Shown here in pieces: positions 34,110-43,979 of a stretch of DNA of 64,000 nucleotides. Within the stretch, counting starts at the first letter, position 1, and the number at the start of each line of letters is the position of its first letter. The stretch covers positions 62,001 through 126,000 of the forward strand of contig JAFQQW010000016.1 in NCBI GenBank assembly GCA_017410375.1, in the 5' to 3' direction. Source of the stretch: Clostridia bacterium (GTDB taxonomy: Bacteria; Bacillota; Clostridia; RGIG6154). The position numbers and the translations under genes were made by a program. The notes beneath the pieces were generated by a model, which worked only from the letters and a program-made list of their open reading frames with translations, did not search any database and was not told the DNA's origin.

Positions 34110-37100
34110 TTATTCAACCATTAAAGTTACAATTTCAAAGGTAGAAACATTCAGTTCAATCTTGTTATCGCGAACAGGAATTTCCGAAAGTTTATTTTCC
34201 AGCATATCGCAAAGGTATGCCTTTTTGATATTAAAACCAAAGGTGAATTCCGCTTTTCCGCGCCTGTTGTATGCGTCATACGCACGAACAACAATTGCAT
34301 CACTGTTTTCTGCTTTTTTCACGGTATCAATAATCACATTTTTCTTATCACAGGAAACAATGCTGAACTCTGAAGCAAGACTACCGTCGCCCAAAGCTTT
34401 AAACACAACAAGCGGTTTATTTAAGAGATACGCATTTTGCACAACTTCGCCCTGCTTATGGTTACCTGCGTGGGGATAAAGGCTATAAGTGAAAAAATGC
34501 ACTTCTATATCTGCCGCTTCGTTCGGATAGGTACCAGCCTTCAGCATGGTAAGCTTTAAAACATTCCCTTCGGTGTTATGACCGTACTTGCAGTCGTTTA
34601 ACAGTGCTACACCGTAATCATCTTCTGAAATGTCGGCAAATTTGTGCGCACAAACTTCAAATTTTGCCGCATCATAGGGCGTGTTTTCATGAGTCGGACG
34701 TTCCAGATATCCGAACTGTGTTTCATAAACTGCTTTGTCTGTATGCACATTTACCGGAAAGGCTGTTTTGAGTACAATATGCTTTTCTTTCCAGTCAACA
34801 ACTGTTTCAAAATCAATTCTTCTGGAATTTTCATACAAAAACATATGCTGTGTAATAGTAGAGCTCAAGAATTTACGAACAATTTTAAAGCCTGCGCGTG
34901 CACCATCTGTAATGGGCTCAAATACTTCTACATTATCCACACTCCACATTTTCTGCTTGTAGTACGGAGAAAGTTCCCAGTTATCATAGTTGTACGGCAA
35001 ATCCTCAAATGCCTGAATCACATTCGCTGCTTTGCCCGATTCCACAACCTCGCGCTCCAATTCTTTATCGTAAACAGAAATGATGTTTGCTTTTTCGTCC
35101 AGTTTTACAACAAAATACTTGTTTTCAACTGTTCTTTCTCCGACTTTGACAGTATTATCACAGGAAAGTGCGTCAAATGTTTTCCAGCCGTTCGCCGGAA
35201 CCTTTTCAGCATAAACAATTTTACCGTCCACATTTACATAGCCGTCTGTTTCAAAGCCGTTGGGATTATACACAACAACGCCTTTTTCCACACCTTTTGC
35301 AATGGTGTCGTACGCTTTTTGCAAAATAGCATTTCCGTCCTCGGCAATTTTTGCGTACTGCTTGTCAGAGGTTTTATATACCTCTTCAATGGAAGAGCCG
35401 GGAATGATGTCATGGAACTGGTTTAAAAGAATGGTTTTCCAACCTGCATTGATTACATCCTGCGGATAGGCTTCACCTTTCAAACGATTTGTAATGGCAG
35501 AAAGTTGTTCTGCGGTCTGGTACAGAAGCTCACATTTTCTGTTGTTTCTTTTGTTTTTAGCAATAGATGTATAGGTACCACGGTGAAATTCCAGATACAA
35601 CTCGCCCACCCATTTGGGCATCTTCTTCAAATCACAGGAAGCTTTGTCGAAATCAGCTTTAAGCTTGGTAAGGTATTCAGTCGGATTCTCAATAACTGTT
35701 TTCGGTATACCGGGAATGCCGTATTTTAAGCGTCTGTGAAACTCTAACATTCTGCGAACAGGACCGCCGCCACCATCACCGTAGCCAAAGGTCATCATGC
35801 TGCGTTTGGTATATGCTTTTTGTTGCAGTCTCTGCCTTGTTCCTTTTGTCATGGTCGGTGTGATGTCACAAACATAGGTGGTATAACGTTCGCCTTGAGG
35901 CTGATAATTTTGCGCCGTAATGAATGCGGTGAAAATCTGTGTGCCGTCAATACCCTCCCACATGAAAACATCATAAGGCAACTGGTTGGTGTCATTCCAG
36001 CTGATTTTGGAGGTTACGAATTTGTCTACGCCACACTTTTTCAAAATCTGAGGCAATGCTGCAGAATAACCAAACACATCTGGAAGCCAAAGTGTTTTGC
36101 TGTCTACATCAAATTCGTCTTTGAAAAATTTCTTACCGAACATAATCTGTCGGATTAAGCTTTCGCCGGAGGATAAATTACAGTCTGCTTCAACCCACAT
36201 TGCACCTTCGGGTTCAAAGCGTCCTTCTTTTACACGCTGTTTGATTTTTTCATACAGCTCGGGTTCGTATTTTTTTACATATTCATAAAGCTGAGGCTGT
36301 GAGGACATAAATTTATATTCATCATATTTTTCCATCAACTTTAAAACAGTTGCAAAAGAACGTTGCGCCTTTTCTTCGGTCTGATCAAGTGTCCAGAGCC
36401 ACGCCACGTCAATATGGGTGTGCCCGATACAGGTTACCTCATAATCACTCTTACCGCATACATCTTTATTTTCATAGTATTCGTTTTTCAGAAAATTAAT
36501 CGCTTTATCAATTGAAGCATAGAATTCTTCCGAATATGGTACACGCAAATCCAGAAGATTGCATGCCATTTCCAGATATTTTGCAGTCAGTACTGCATTA
36601 TCATCCGTTTCGTCCATGCAGGAAAGCGACTCGAAAGGCACGCGGATATCATAATAAAGCTGTTCAACCGAAGCGTCCACAATTTTAACAGAAGGCTCAA
36701 AAATAAACTTCCCACCTGCCATGCCGGTATAGAAATATAAGTGCAAGTCGTACTCTTTATCAAATTCAAGTTCGGCATCCGTGTGGTTCATGTCCATCCC
36801 CTGCTCTGCTTCACCATTTAAAAACAACAAACCTTGAGGATTGCAAGAATCCCATTGCCCTTCACGGCCGGTTCTTAAATCAAAATAAATTTTGTGTCTC
36901 GGTGATGTCTTTGGAGGCGTTGCAAGCTTTGAATACACCCAGTAATGCTTATCCACACCGTCAAAAAAATCTCCGAACGCAAGTGCATCCCAGGATTCAT
37001 CTGCAACAGGACATCTTTTTTCTTTTTTGTAACCGGTTTCGAGTTTTAAGCAAGTTTCAAGAGGCGTTTTCTGAATTGTTAGTAATTCGCCGAGAACTTT

Positions 37101-37136
37101 AACAATTTTCTCGATTTTTTTGTAAGTAAAATTCAT
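34110..37136 (-). CDS. Alpha-mannosidase, glycoside hydrolase family 38
   Basis: 1008 residues from the ATG at 37136, chosen because AAAGGTGG lies 8 bases upstream. An N-terminal domain precedes the GH38 catalytic domain. The zinc site begins with H239, H241 and D243 in IGHTHIDVAW, and the nucleophile is D353 in LWLPDVFGYS. A three-helix bundle and C-terminal beta-sandwich domains (LYENSRRIDFETVVDWKEKH) follow. It releases alpha-mannose from N-glycan-type or other mannosides. Cytoplasmic. Divergent from the AraC gene at 37242, which may control it. Confidence 0.95.
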   Translation of the reverse strand: MNFTYKKIEKIVKVLGELLTIQKTPLETCLKLETGYKKEKRCPVADESWDALAFGDFFDGVDKHYWVYSKLATPPKTSPRHKIYFDLRTGREGQWDSCNPQGLLFLNGEAEQGMDMNHTDAELEFDKEYDLHLYFYTGMAGGKFIFEPSVKIVDASVEQLYYDIRVPFESLSCMDETDDNAVLTAKYLEMACNLLDLRVPYSEEFYASIDKAINFLKNEYYENKDVCGKSDYEVTCIGHTHIDVAWLWTLDQTEEKAQRSFATVLKLMEKYDEYKFMSSQPQLYEYVKKYEPELYEKIKQRVKEGRFEPEGAMWVEADCNLSSGESLIRQIMFGKKFFKDEFDVDSKTLWLPDVFGYSAALPQILKKCGVDKFVTSKISWNDTNQLPYDVFMWEGIDGTQIFTAFITAQNYQPQGERYTTYVCDITPTMTKGTRQRLQQKAYTKRSMMTFGYGDGGGGPVRRMLEFHRRLKYGIPGIPKTVIENPTEYLTKLKADFDKASCDLKKMPKWVGELYLEFHRGTYTSIAKNKRNNRKCELLYQTAEQLSAITNRLKGEAYPQDVINAGWKTILLNQFHDIIPGSSIEEVYKTSDKQYAKIAEDGNAILQKAYDTIAKGVEKGVVVYNPNGFETDGYVNVDGKIVYAEKVPANGWKTFDALSCDNTVKVGERTVENKYFVVKLDEKANIISVYDKELEREVVESGKAANVIQAFEDLPYNYDNWELSPYYKQKMWSVDNVEVFEPITDGARAGFKIVRKFLSSTITQHMFLYENSRRIDFETVVDWKEKHIVLKTAFPVNVHTDKAVYETQFGYLERPTHENTPYDAAKFEVCAHKFADISEDDYGVALLNDCKYGHNTEGNVLKLTMLKAGTYPNEAADIEVHFFTYSLYPHAGNHKQGEVVQNAYLLNKPLVVFKALGDGSLASEFSIVSCDKKNVIIDTVKKAENSDAIVVRAYDAYNRRGKAEFTFGFNIKKAYLCDMLENKLSEIPVRDNKIELNVSTFEIVTLMVE

Positions 37137-37155
37137 ATTCATTCCACCTTTCGTT

Positions 37156-37166
37156 TTTAGTATATC
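37156..37166 (-). promoter_or_regulatory. Extended -10 element of the GH38 gene
   Basis: Minus strand TGATATACT without a recognisable -35 box, which fits activator-dependent expression, possibly through the divergent AraC protein. Confidence 0.45.
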
Positions 37167-37190
37167 ACATTTAAGCCGGCATTTCTTTCG

Positions 37191-37219
37191 TTGACTTGAT
37201 ATATTTTTTATGGTATAAT
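37191..37219 (+). promoter_or_regulatory. Promoter of the AraC gene at 37242
   Basis: TTGACT (37191-37196), 17-bp spacer, TATAAT (37214-37219). Confidence 0.75.
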
Positions 37220-37241
37220 GATATTTATATAAAGGATGGTG

Positions 37242-38105
37242 GTGGATTTGTCTCAAAACACACAAAAAACATATGTTCTGAAGAGAAATTTAAAAGAGTG
37301 GCATACCAACCCGGAAACGGGCTTTTTAATCCGCAGAGTTTATGGGGAAACGGAAAGGTTCACATACCACGATCATGACTACTATGAAATCTTTTTAACT
37401 GTTTCCGGTACAATCAAGCATTATATAAATGGTAAAAATCAATCGTTAGTGCCGGGCTGTCTTGTTTTTATCCGGCCGTCCGATAAACATTTGTATGTAT
37501 ATCAAAACGAAAAGAATTATGAGTTTGTAAATGTTGCGCTTGACCCGGAAATCATCGAAGGAATGTTTTCATACTTGAAAAACGTAACAGACACTGCAGA
37601 ATTTATCACGTCATTTCTTCCGCCCACAGCGAGGCTGACAGTTAACGAAGTTCAAAGCTTTATGAAGAAAATCGATTCCTTTAATGCGTTTCAGCAGGAA
37701 GATATTCAATCAAAAAAGTTGAAAATCCGAACTTTTTTACTGGAAGTATTTGCAAAACACTTTATTAACAATGCATCAGAAACAAAAAATGAAGTTCCTT
37801 TGTGGCTGGATATTACATGTGATAAAATGAAAAAGCCTGAGAATTTCACTGTCGGAATTAAAAGGATGGTGGAACTAAGCGGAAAAACGCAAGAACATCT
37901 TGCAAGATGTGTAAAAAAATATTTTGGAGTAACCTTGAGTGAATACATAAACGATTTACGCCTGAACTATGCGGTGAATCTGATTACAAGTACAAATTTA
38001 AAAGTCACAGATATCTGTTATGAAGCGGGATTCGGAAATATCAGCACCTTTTATACCCTTTTCCAAAATAAATATGGTGTTGCGCCAAAACAATTCAGAA
38101 ATTAA
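37242..38105 (+). CDS. AraC family transcriptional regulator, divergent from GH38
   Basis: About 287 residues. The start is uncertain: the ATG at 37236 lies on the AAAGGATGGTGG ribosome site, so GTG 37242 or TTG 37248 is more likely. The N-terminal cupin domain contains FTYHDHDYYEIFLTVSGTIKHYING, a typical sugar-binding AraC sensor pattern. The C-terminal DNA-binding part has KRMVELSGKTQEHLARCVKKYFGVTLSEYINDLRLNYAVNLI and KVTDICYEAGFGNISTFYTLFQNKYGVAPKQFR. Probably regulates the alpha-mannosidase. Confidence 0.9.
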   Translation: MDLSQNTQKTYVLKRNLKEWHTNPETGFLIRRVYGETERFTYHDHDYYEIFLTVSGTIKHYINGKNQSLVPGCLVFIRPSDKHLYVYQNEKNYEFVNVALDPEIIEGMFSYLKNVTDTAEFITSFLPPTARLTVNEVQSFMKKIDSFNAFQQEDIQSKKLKIRTFLLEVFAKHFINNASETKNEVPLWLDITCDKMKKPENFTVGIKRMVELSGKTQEHLARCVKKYFGVTLSEYINDLRLNYAVNLITSTNLKVTDICYEAGFGNISTFYTLFQNKYGVAPKQFRN

Positions 38106-38168
38106 ACTTAAATATTTATAACAAAAAAATACATCTAATTTTGATAAAATGCGTCCCCTACCGGATTT

Positions 38169-40091
38169 TTACCATTCAAACACCTCATCGGTGTTGTGCT
38201 TGTGATAATAATGCCAGAAATCACCTGTGATAAATTTTTCGTCCAAAACAGAATCGGTTATTTCACGGGAGTCTCTGCGTACATATTGAACAAGCTCGGC
38301 ATGAATTTTATCTTCTGTTTCTCTATCATCGTTATATCTCGCAATGTAAATATCCGCAAGATACAAGCAGAGTTTTGCGTGCACCTTAAGATACTGCCAG
38401 TCATGCGACTCATTTTCGTGAATACTGATATGTTTCTTCTCAAAATCAGACACAACTTTCTTGATTTTTGCAAAGTCAGCAAGCACCGCATTCTTGTCCT
38501 TTTTCTTTTCAAGTCTTATAAATTCCGGATCGAAAAGTTCAGAAAGTAGCGCAAGATAATTCTTAACCGTTTCAGCATTTTCATGGAATGCTGCTTCAAA
38601 ATATTCCTTTTCTACATCAGAAAATTCACTTTGTTTGTTCCAAAGTGCGCAAGCCATTCCATACTGCGGAAGACCTGTTGGCAACGCCACACGCAAAAGC
38701 TGACAGCTTATCATTCCGTTAAGTTTGAGTTTACCTATATTTTTCATATCTTTATGAAGCATCTTTGCCACATAATAATAACCGGGGTCGGTATGATGAT
38801 CCCACATCAGATGATAATCAAACAAAAAGCTGTCTTTTACATTTTGTTTCTGCCATTCTTTAAGCCTTGCCACATTCTTTTCAAGCTCAGTCTCACCCTT
38901 GAACTGATTTAATACAAATGGTTCAAGTTCTACTTCTTTTTCAATATCCAAATCTTCATAAGAATGAGTATAGGAACGGCTTATTGGTGCAAAATCCAGT
39001 ATTATACGGTCAGAATTCTCGATTTTTTCTGTTTCCGGCGCAAACATCAGTTCATTGTAAACAGCAACTACAATTTTTGTATCAATACTTTTAGCTGTAA
39101 GCTTTTTGTCAATCTCATTGAGCATCATTACATAGTAATCTGTCACAATCTTCTTTCGGCACTCATCGCATTCACAATGATTATTTGCATGGTCTGCAAG
39201 ATAAAAATGCAGTGTCTTATATTCCGGATGTTCTTCTGCAAATTCTACAAATGCGTCTGCCATTTTCGTTCTTGCTTTTGGGTTGGAATAACAAAGATTT
39301 GTGTCTGCTGCACAGCTTCTTATTCCTCGTTTTCCGTCCACCATTGCAAGAAGTGGAACCGTTTTTTCATCAATCTCTGTTTCGCAACTTTCCCATCCTG
39401 TAGATTTTACTCCCATGGCTTTTCCTGTCCATATATGTCCGCCCGTGTGATGATTGATGCCGCGCTTTGCAATTTCTTCTTTGACAACCTCCATAATTGC
39501 ATCCACTTCATCGTTTGTAATTTCGTTTCCGTAATGCAAATCGTTTTTGTCATTATAAAAATTATCGTAATATCTCCTTACAAACTCACCGGGCGTAACA
39601 AATTGCGTAAAATATTCGTTCATACCAACTTTAGGCAACCAGTCGATGGTATTTACAATATGCTCGTAACCGGTTGATCCTTCTATGCAAATACCACGAT
39701 ATTTGTAAGATGCAGTTTCGTTTACAGAAACAGTGAGCATATCGTAATAAAGTTTTTTCTTCGGTATCTTTTCACCTGTTTTCCCGGGATAAAGATAGCG
39801 ACATCCCAATTCATACATAAAGCGGTATATGGCTATCAGAACACTTCTTTCATTCGAGCCGCTGATAAAGCCGACGCTCTTCTTCACTTCAATATAAACA
39901 GTATCATTTTCGTTTTGTTCTGTAAAATCTGTGCCAATCCAAAGGGTATTTTTAACTTGTGCATTATATGTTTTGTATTTCCTTACATCAAGAACAATTG
40001 TACTGTCCATTTCTTTTAAAAGTCTGCAAAGCTCGCTTGTCGCAAAAGAAATAACTTGGCTATCTCCTGTTTTCGCAATAATCAGTCTCAT
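38169..40091 (-). CDS. DUF4838 domain protein, glycosidase-like
   Basis: 640 residues. The N-terminal part (SQVISFATSELCRLLKEMDSTIVLD ... AIYRFMYELGCRYLYPG) resembles the small alpha/beta domain found in front of GH20 and GH67 barrels. The central part carries the DUF4838 signature LHFYLADHANNHCECDECRKK. The fold suggests a TIM-barrel glycoside hydrolase related to alpha-glucuronidases, but no function is established that I know of. No signal peptide. The ATG follows AGGAGAG and lies 23 bases after the isomerase gene; last gene of a four-gene operon. Confidence 0.78.
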   Translation of the reverse strand: MRLIIAKTGDSQVISFATSELCRLLKEMDSTIVLDVRKYKTYNAQVKNTLWIGTDFTEQNENDTVYIEVKKSVGFISGSNERSVLIAIYRFMYELGCRYLYPGKTGEKIPKKKLYYDMLTVSVNETASYKYRGICIEGSTGYEHIVNTIDWLPKVGMNEYFTQFVTPGEFVRRYYDNFYNDKNDLHYGNEITNDEVDAIMEVVKEEIAKRGINHHTGGHIWTGKAMGVKSTGWESCETEIDEKTVPLLAMVDGKRGIRSCAADTNLCYSNPKARTKMADAFVEFAEEHPEYKTLHFYLADHANNHCECDECRKKIVTDYYVMMLNEIDKKLTAKSIDTKIVVAVYNELMFAPETEKIENSDRIILDFAPISRSYTHSYEDLDIEKEVELEPFVLNQFKGETELEKNVARLKEWQKQNVKDSFLFDYHLMWDHHTDPGYYYVAKMLHKDMKNIGKLKLNGMISCQLLRVALPTGLPQYGMACALWNKQSEFSDVEKEYFEAAFHENAETVKNYLALLSELFDPEFIRLEKKKDKNAVLADFAKIKKVVSDFEKKHISIHENESHDWQYLKVHAKLCLYLADIYIARYNDDRETEDKIHAELVQYVRRDSREITDSVLDEKFITGDFWHYYHKHNTDEVFEW

Positions 40092-40114
40092 AAAAACTCT
40101 CTCCTCATTTAAAA

Positions 40115-40993
40115 TTATTCATATAAACCGTTTACAATTTCGGTAGCCATAGAAAACGCAAGACGACAAGCGTTTTCAAAAACCTGTTCCGAAAATTTGT
40201 CGGGAAAAAGTAGTTCCAAAGAAAAAACGCCGTCAAAACCAACTTCACGCAGCGCCTTTACCCCGTCCTTCCAATCCGCCATGCCCATACCGGGAAAATT
40301 GTGCTGATCGGAATGACCATGGTTATCGTGCACATGAAGCGTTTTGATATATTTACCGCATTTTCTGATTTCCTGCCCCAAGTGAAGATCGGGCGAAAAA
40401 GCAGAAAGATGACCTGTATCCAGACACATTTTTACATTTTCCAGATTAACCGCTTTTAAAACCGCTAAAATTTCGTCAGGCGTGGAAATGGAAAAGCCGA
40501 TGCACGGCATATTTTCGTAGCATAAGGTAACATCATATTCCTTTGCATATGCGCCAAGCTCTTGCAAATAAGAAACATTTTTATTAAATGTATCTTCAGC
40601 AATAGTTGTTCCCCTGTCACTCCATCCGTTTGGCATAAAAGGATGCACTACAAGATATTTGCAGTCTAATATTTTACAGCTTTCTATTGCAATTTTAATG
40701 TTTTGCAAAAGGGTTGCGATTTCCTGCTTGGATAGGGCACGCGCAAGAGAAATAACAGGTGCGTGCGCCTGATTTATTTTAAGTCCTGCTTTTTCCGCAA
40801 GCATCTTTTCGCGCAAAAGGATTTTTTCACGTGTAGCTTTATCTGAACTGTAAATCATACTGTTCGTATCACTCAAAATACTGAAATCCACACACGAATA
40901 CCCAAACTCTTTTGCTTTTTCATAGCTGTTTTCTTTCCAGTATTTAGAAATCCCGGATTCACCAAAACTACTTGTATTAATACCTAAAAGCAT
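40115..40993 (-). CDS. Sugar phosphate isomerase/epimerase family TIM barrel
   Basis: 292 residues from the ATG at 40993, preceded by AAGGAG; the longer open frame upstream is out of context. Metal-binding motifs: LCYENMPCIGF, MCLDTGHLSAF, LHVHDNHG, FSLELLFPD. Same fold as the protein at 33087-33974 but only distantly similar. The glycan-operon context suggests an epimerase or isomerase for an unusual sugar. Confidence 0.82.
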   Translation of the reverse strand: MLLGINTSSFGESGISKYWKENSYEKAKEFGYSCVDFSILSDTNSMIYSSDKATREKILLREKMLAEKAGLKINQAHAPVISLARALSKQEIATLLQNIKIAIESCKILDCKYLVVHPFMPNGWSDRGTTIAEDTFNKNVSYLQELGAYAKEYDVTLCYENMPCIGFSISTPDEILAVLKAVNLENVKMCLDTGHLSAFSPDLHLGQEIRKCGKYIKTLHVHDNHGHSDQHNFPGMGMADWKDGVKALREVGFDGVFSLELLFPDKFSEQVFENACRLAFSMATEIVNGLYE

Positions 40994-41006
40994 ATTTTTG
41001 TTCTCC

Positions 41007-41876
41007 TTACAATTCAATAATATTGCTCCACGCATAGTTGCCCGACTTGTCATGCACTTCAACTCTGATCCACTTTTCATAGTCCTTGATTGTATATTCT
41101 GCATGCGTAAGATTCTCGCCTCGTACAGCTTTGTCCTTTGTGATAGATGCATTGGAAAGAAAATCAATCATAACGCATTCGCTACAATCTGCAATGATTT
41201 TTCCGCCTTCTCTTTTTACATACAGTTCAGGTCCTTGGGATGCATAAAAGTTTTTGTTTTCAATTGCCTTTAAAATATCCGCCTGCGAATCACTTTCTGC
41301 CTTTACCATTATGTAGGATATGGTATCATCAGTTCCGTCATAATAATGTGCATCGTCTGTTGCAATCAGCGGATACACAATGCCATTATTTGCAAGCACA
41401 TCCACGATATAGCCCGAATACGGTCTGCTGCTTAAATGGGCATTGGAAACGGTATTATAAATTTCGAGCAACGAAAAACCCTTTAATGGCTTTACATCCG
41501 CTATTGTATTTAACGACCACGCAGGATGTGCCAGGATAGCTTTTCCGCCCGCTTTAATAATGCCGTCTATTACTTGCTGTCTTGAATTTTCAGGTGTAAG
41601 ACATGGCTCTTCTTTCATACCAATGCCTACAATGTGCATAACATCTGTTGCAGTATCCGCACCGCCGAGATTATATTCACAGCCCGAAATGATTTTTAAA
41701 CCGCAAATTTCATCTGCATCATGGTACACCCAATGGTCGGTGATTGCAATCGCATCAAACCCTGCATTTTTATATCGGGTTGCAACATCCTCCGGCGAAA
41801 GAAATCCGTCCGACAGCATTGTGTGTATGTGAAGGCCTACTTTGTACCAGTTTTTCCCGAATTTATCTGTAAACAT
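41007..41876 (-). CDS. PHP domain phosphoesterase
   Basis: 289 residues from the ATG at 41876, preceded by AAGGAGG. The PHP metal site is visible: GLHIHTMLSDGFLSPEDV, AITDHWVYHD, ILAHPAW and LIATDDAHYYDG. PHP proteins are metal-dependent phosphoesterases. The C-terminal 75 residues form an extra beta-rich region (DSQADILKAIENKNFYASQGPELYV...). The second gene of the operon; could act on a sugar phosphate. Confidence 0.85.
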   Translation of the reverse strand: MFTDKFGKNWYKVGLHIHTMLSDGFLSPEDVATRYKNAGFDAIAITDHWVYHDADEICGLKIISGCEYNLGGADTATDVMHIVGIGMKEEPCLTPENSRQQVIDGIIKAGGKAILAHPAWSLNTIADVKPLKGFSLLEIYNTVSNAHLSSRPYSGYIVDVLANNGIVYPLIATDDAHYYDGTDDTISYIMVKAESDSQADILKAIENKNFYASQGPELYVKREGGKIIADCSECVMIDFLSNASITKDKAVRGENLTHAEYTIKDYEKWIRVEVHDKSGNYAWSNIIEL

Positions 41877-41890
41877 TTTGATTTTCCTCC

Positions 41891-42799
41891 TTAAAAATAT
41901 CCATTCAAAATTCCACTTAGCAAGACAGTTGCCAAAAGGCCTGTAATTATAGCAAACCACTGCTTGCCTGAAAGCTTTTCTTTGAAAATCAACACAGACG
42001 AAAGCAACAGAAAAATCATAGGAATGAGATTTACCAAAGGAAATATAATTACGGTTGGAAGTACGCCCACCAGGTATATGTTAATTGAATGGGAAATCGC
42101 ATTGGAAAAACCACCTAAAATTTGCATATAGTTTAATTTTTTTCTAAAATCAAACTTTTCATTTGTCTTTTTGCATTCAATACACAAACAAACGCATGAT
42201 AGAATTACAGATACCACAAAGCAACTTACAAGTAAAGCAAAGTGCTCTGCTCTATGTTCGGGAGAAGCTTGAAGTATTTTCTGAAAAATGCCGATAAGTC
42301 CGGAACTGACAAACGCAATCATTGACCATAAAAGCCATTTAAAAGATGCGCTTTTATTTTCTTTCCTGTTTTCAGCAGATAACACAATACAAGCAATCAT
42401 TGTCAGGATTCCGATATACTGAACGATAGAAATGGTTTCATCAAAAAACAACCCGCTTAAGGTTGGTATAACAACCGAAAGAGATACGATAACTGTGGTG
42501 TATGAAAAAGGTCCGTGCGAATAGGCTTTTAGGGATGCATATACAGCCATGGTGTTTGCAGTCCCCATAAAAGCACCGAGCAAAACCGTGTACACACTGA
42601 AACGTCCAAGCTTTTCCAGCAAAAGAAATACTATCAGAACCGTACATAACGAAAACATATTCTGGAATAAATTAAAAGTCCACATATCCGAACTGCTTTG
42701 GTCGTGATTGTGCTTCGAATAAAGTCCTCGTGAAAAATGGATAAGGAAACCCGTTATTAATGTTATAAAACACAGTAAAATTGTAATTTTATCCAACAT
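41891..42799 (-). CDS. EamA/DMT-type transporter
   Basis: 302 residues from the ATG at 42799, which follows GGGAGTG by 8 bases; a GTG five codons upstream overlaps that site. About ten hydrophobic segments in two repeats of five, as in drug/metabolite transporters. The direction and substrate cannot be read; in an operon with catabolic enzymes it may take up or export a sugar derivative. It is the only transporter inside any of the glycan operons of this window. Confidence 0.82.
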   Translation of the reverse strand: MLDKITILLCFITLITGFLIHFSRGLYSKHNHDQSSSDMWTFNLFQNMFSLCTVLIVFLLLEKLGRFSVYTVLLGAFMGTANTMAVYASLKAYSHGPFSYTTVIVSLSVVIPTLSGLFFDETISIVQYIGILTMIACIVLSAENRKENKSASFKWLLWSMIAFVSSGLIGIFQKILQASPEHRAEHFALLVSCFVVSVILSCVCLCIECKKTNEKFDFRKKLNYMQILGGFSNAISHSINIYLVGVLPTVIIFPLVNLIPMIFLLLSSVLIFKEKLSGKQWFAIITGLLATVLLSGILNGYF

Positions 42800-42845
42800 A
42801 TCTGTCACTCCCACATCCTAAAAAATCACTTTATTGCTGATCTTC

Positions 42846-42874
42846 ATTATAATGTATCCGACTTTAAAAGTAAA
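42846..42874 (-). promoter_or_regulatory. Promoter of the EamA-PHP-isomerase-DUF4838 operon
   Basis: Minus strand TTTACT (42874-42869), 17-bp spacer, TATAAT (42851-42846). Confidence 0.6.
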
Positions 42875-42929
42875 TGCACTTTTTTAGCAACAACGAGCAC
42901 TTTCTTATTCGCTTCAAAACAAATAAGAA

Positions 42930-42949
42930 AACCGCCATTTGGCGGTTTA
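42930..42949 (-). terminator. Terminator after the AraC gene at 42958
   Basis: AAACCGCCA / TGGCGGTTT stem-loop 8 bases past the stop codon, before the EamA operon. Confidence 0.65.
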
Positions 42950-42957
42950 TAAAGCAA

Positions 42958-43794
42958 TTATTCATTTTTTAAGCACTTATTGCGATATTCTGACGGAGAC
43001 ATTCCTGTCTTTTTTCTGAACATCCGGGCAAAGTAAGAGGGCGACTCGAAATTTAGAGCATTTGCCACACTTTTTACCGATTCTTCATCCAAAACAAGCA
43101 TAGACATTGCCTGTTCGATTTTTTTGGCGTATCGGTATTCAATGGGAGTCATACCGCTGTATTCTTTAAACAAGCGGTTAAAACAACTGATGCTGACAGG
43201 ACACATTTCTGCAACTTCGGCAACGCTCTTTGTCTGTTCGGGGTCGTTTTCCATATAATCAATACCTTTTGAAATTCCAATGAATCGCGGATTGCATTTT
43301 CCTTTTTTCTTATCTTGTAAAGCGAATCCGTGCATTATGAGTTGCAAATTTGCACATATATAAGGAAAAGGCTTCTCGGGCATAGTATATAAATGGTGTA
43401 ATTCTTCTATCTGGCGCATGATATTTGGCCCGAAAAACTCGTTCATTTTCATTATTTCACCTGAAATTACAATCTGCTCTCCGTACTCGTCCCGCATCAT
43501 AAAATCGGCGGATAAACCGTGATATACCACAGTTTCATCGCATTTTTTAAACACGCAGGTATATTCTGCACCGCCCGGAAGATAAAGGAAATCTCCGGGT
43601 TTTGCGGTTAAAAATATTTTGTTGTTGTAAGAATACTCAATTTCGCAGGCAGCCACATACAAAAGCGCACTGTTACGCCGGTTTTGATTTGCATAGCTCC
43701 AGCTGTACCCGTCACACCACAGTTCTTTGGCTATACCGCCAAGTTCTATGCTGTAGCGCTTCGCATATAAATCTTTCAAAGACACTTGATACAT
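42958..43794 (-). CDS. AraC family transcriptional regulator
   Basis: 278 residues. The N-terminal cupin domain (to about 150) has ALLYVAACEIEYSYNNKIFLTAKPGDFLYLPGGAEYTCVF. The DNA-binding part shows TKSVAEVAEMCPVSISCFNRLFKEYSGMTPIEYRYAKKIEQA and EESVKSVANALNFESPSYFARMFRKKTGMSPSEYR. It lies between the DUF4838 operon downstream and the big glycan operon upstream on the same strand, with its own consensus promoter. Confidence 0.92.
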   Translation of the reverse strand: MYQVSLKDLYAKRYSIELGGIAKELWCDGYSWSYANQNRRNSALLYVAACEIEYSYNNKIFLTAKPGDFLYLPGGAEYTCVFKKCDETVVYHGLSADFMMRDEYGEQIVISGEIMKMNEFFGPNIMRQIEELHHLYTMPEKPFPYICANLQLIMHGFALQDKKKGKCNPRFIGISKGIDYMENDPEQTKSVAEVAEMCPVSISCFNRLFKEYSGMTPIEYRYAKKIEQAMSMLVLDEESVKSVANALNFESPSYFARMFRKKTGMSPSEYRNKCLKNE

Positions 43795-43815
43795 ACGCCT
43801 TCACCTCTCGACTTC

Positions 43816-43844
43816 ATTATAGTGAAAAATTGATATTTTGTCAA
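43816..43844 (-). promoter_or_regulatory. Promoter of the AraC gene at 42958
   Basis: Minus strand TTGACA (43844-43839), 17-bp spacer, TATAAT (43821-43816); a perfect consensus. Confidence 0.85.
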
Positions 43845-43930
43845 CAAAAGTCATTTTTTATTTGAAATTGCTTCAAGGATGAGTGTTTTTTGCGTAAAAA
43901 GATTCTGTTTCTTCATTTCACTGCACAACA

Positions 43931-43964
43931 AAAAAATCCTCAAACAAAAGTTTGAGGATTTTTC
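43931..43964 (-). terminator. Terminator of the six-gene glycan operon
   Basis: AAAAATCCTCAAAC / GTTTGAGGATTTTT-type stem with T7 on the minus strand, about 135 bases after the GH110-like stop codon. Confidence 0.8.
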
Positions 43965-43979
43965 TTGGGTAAAGACCAT

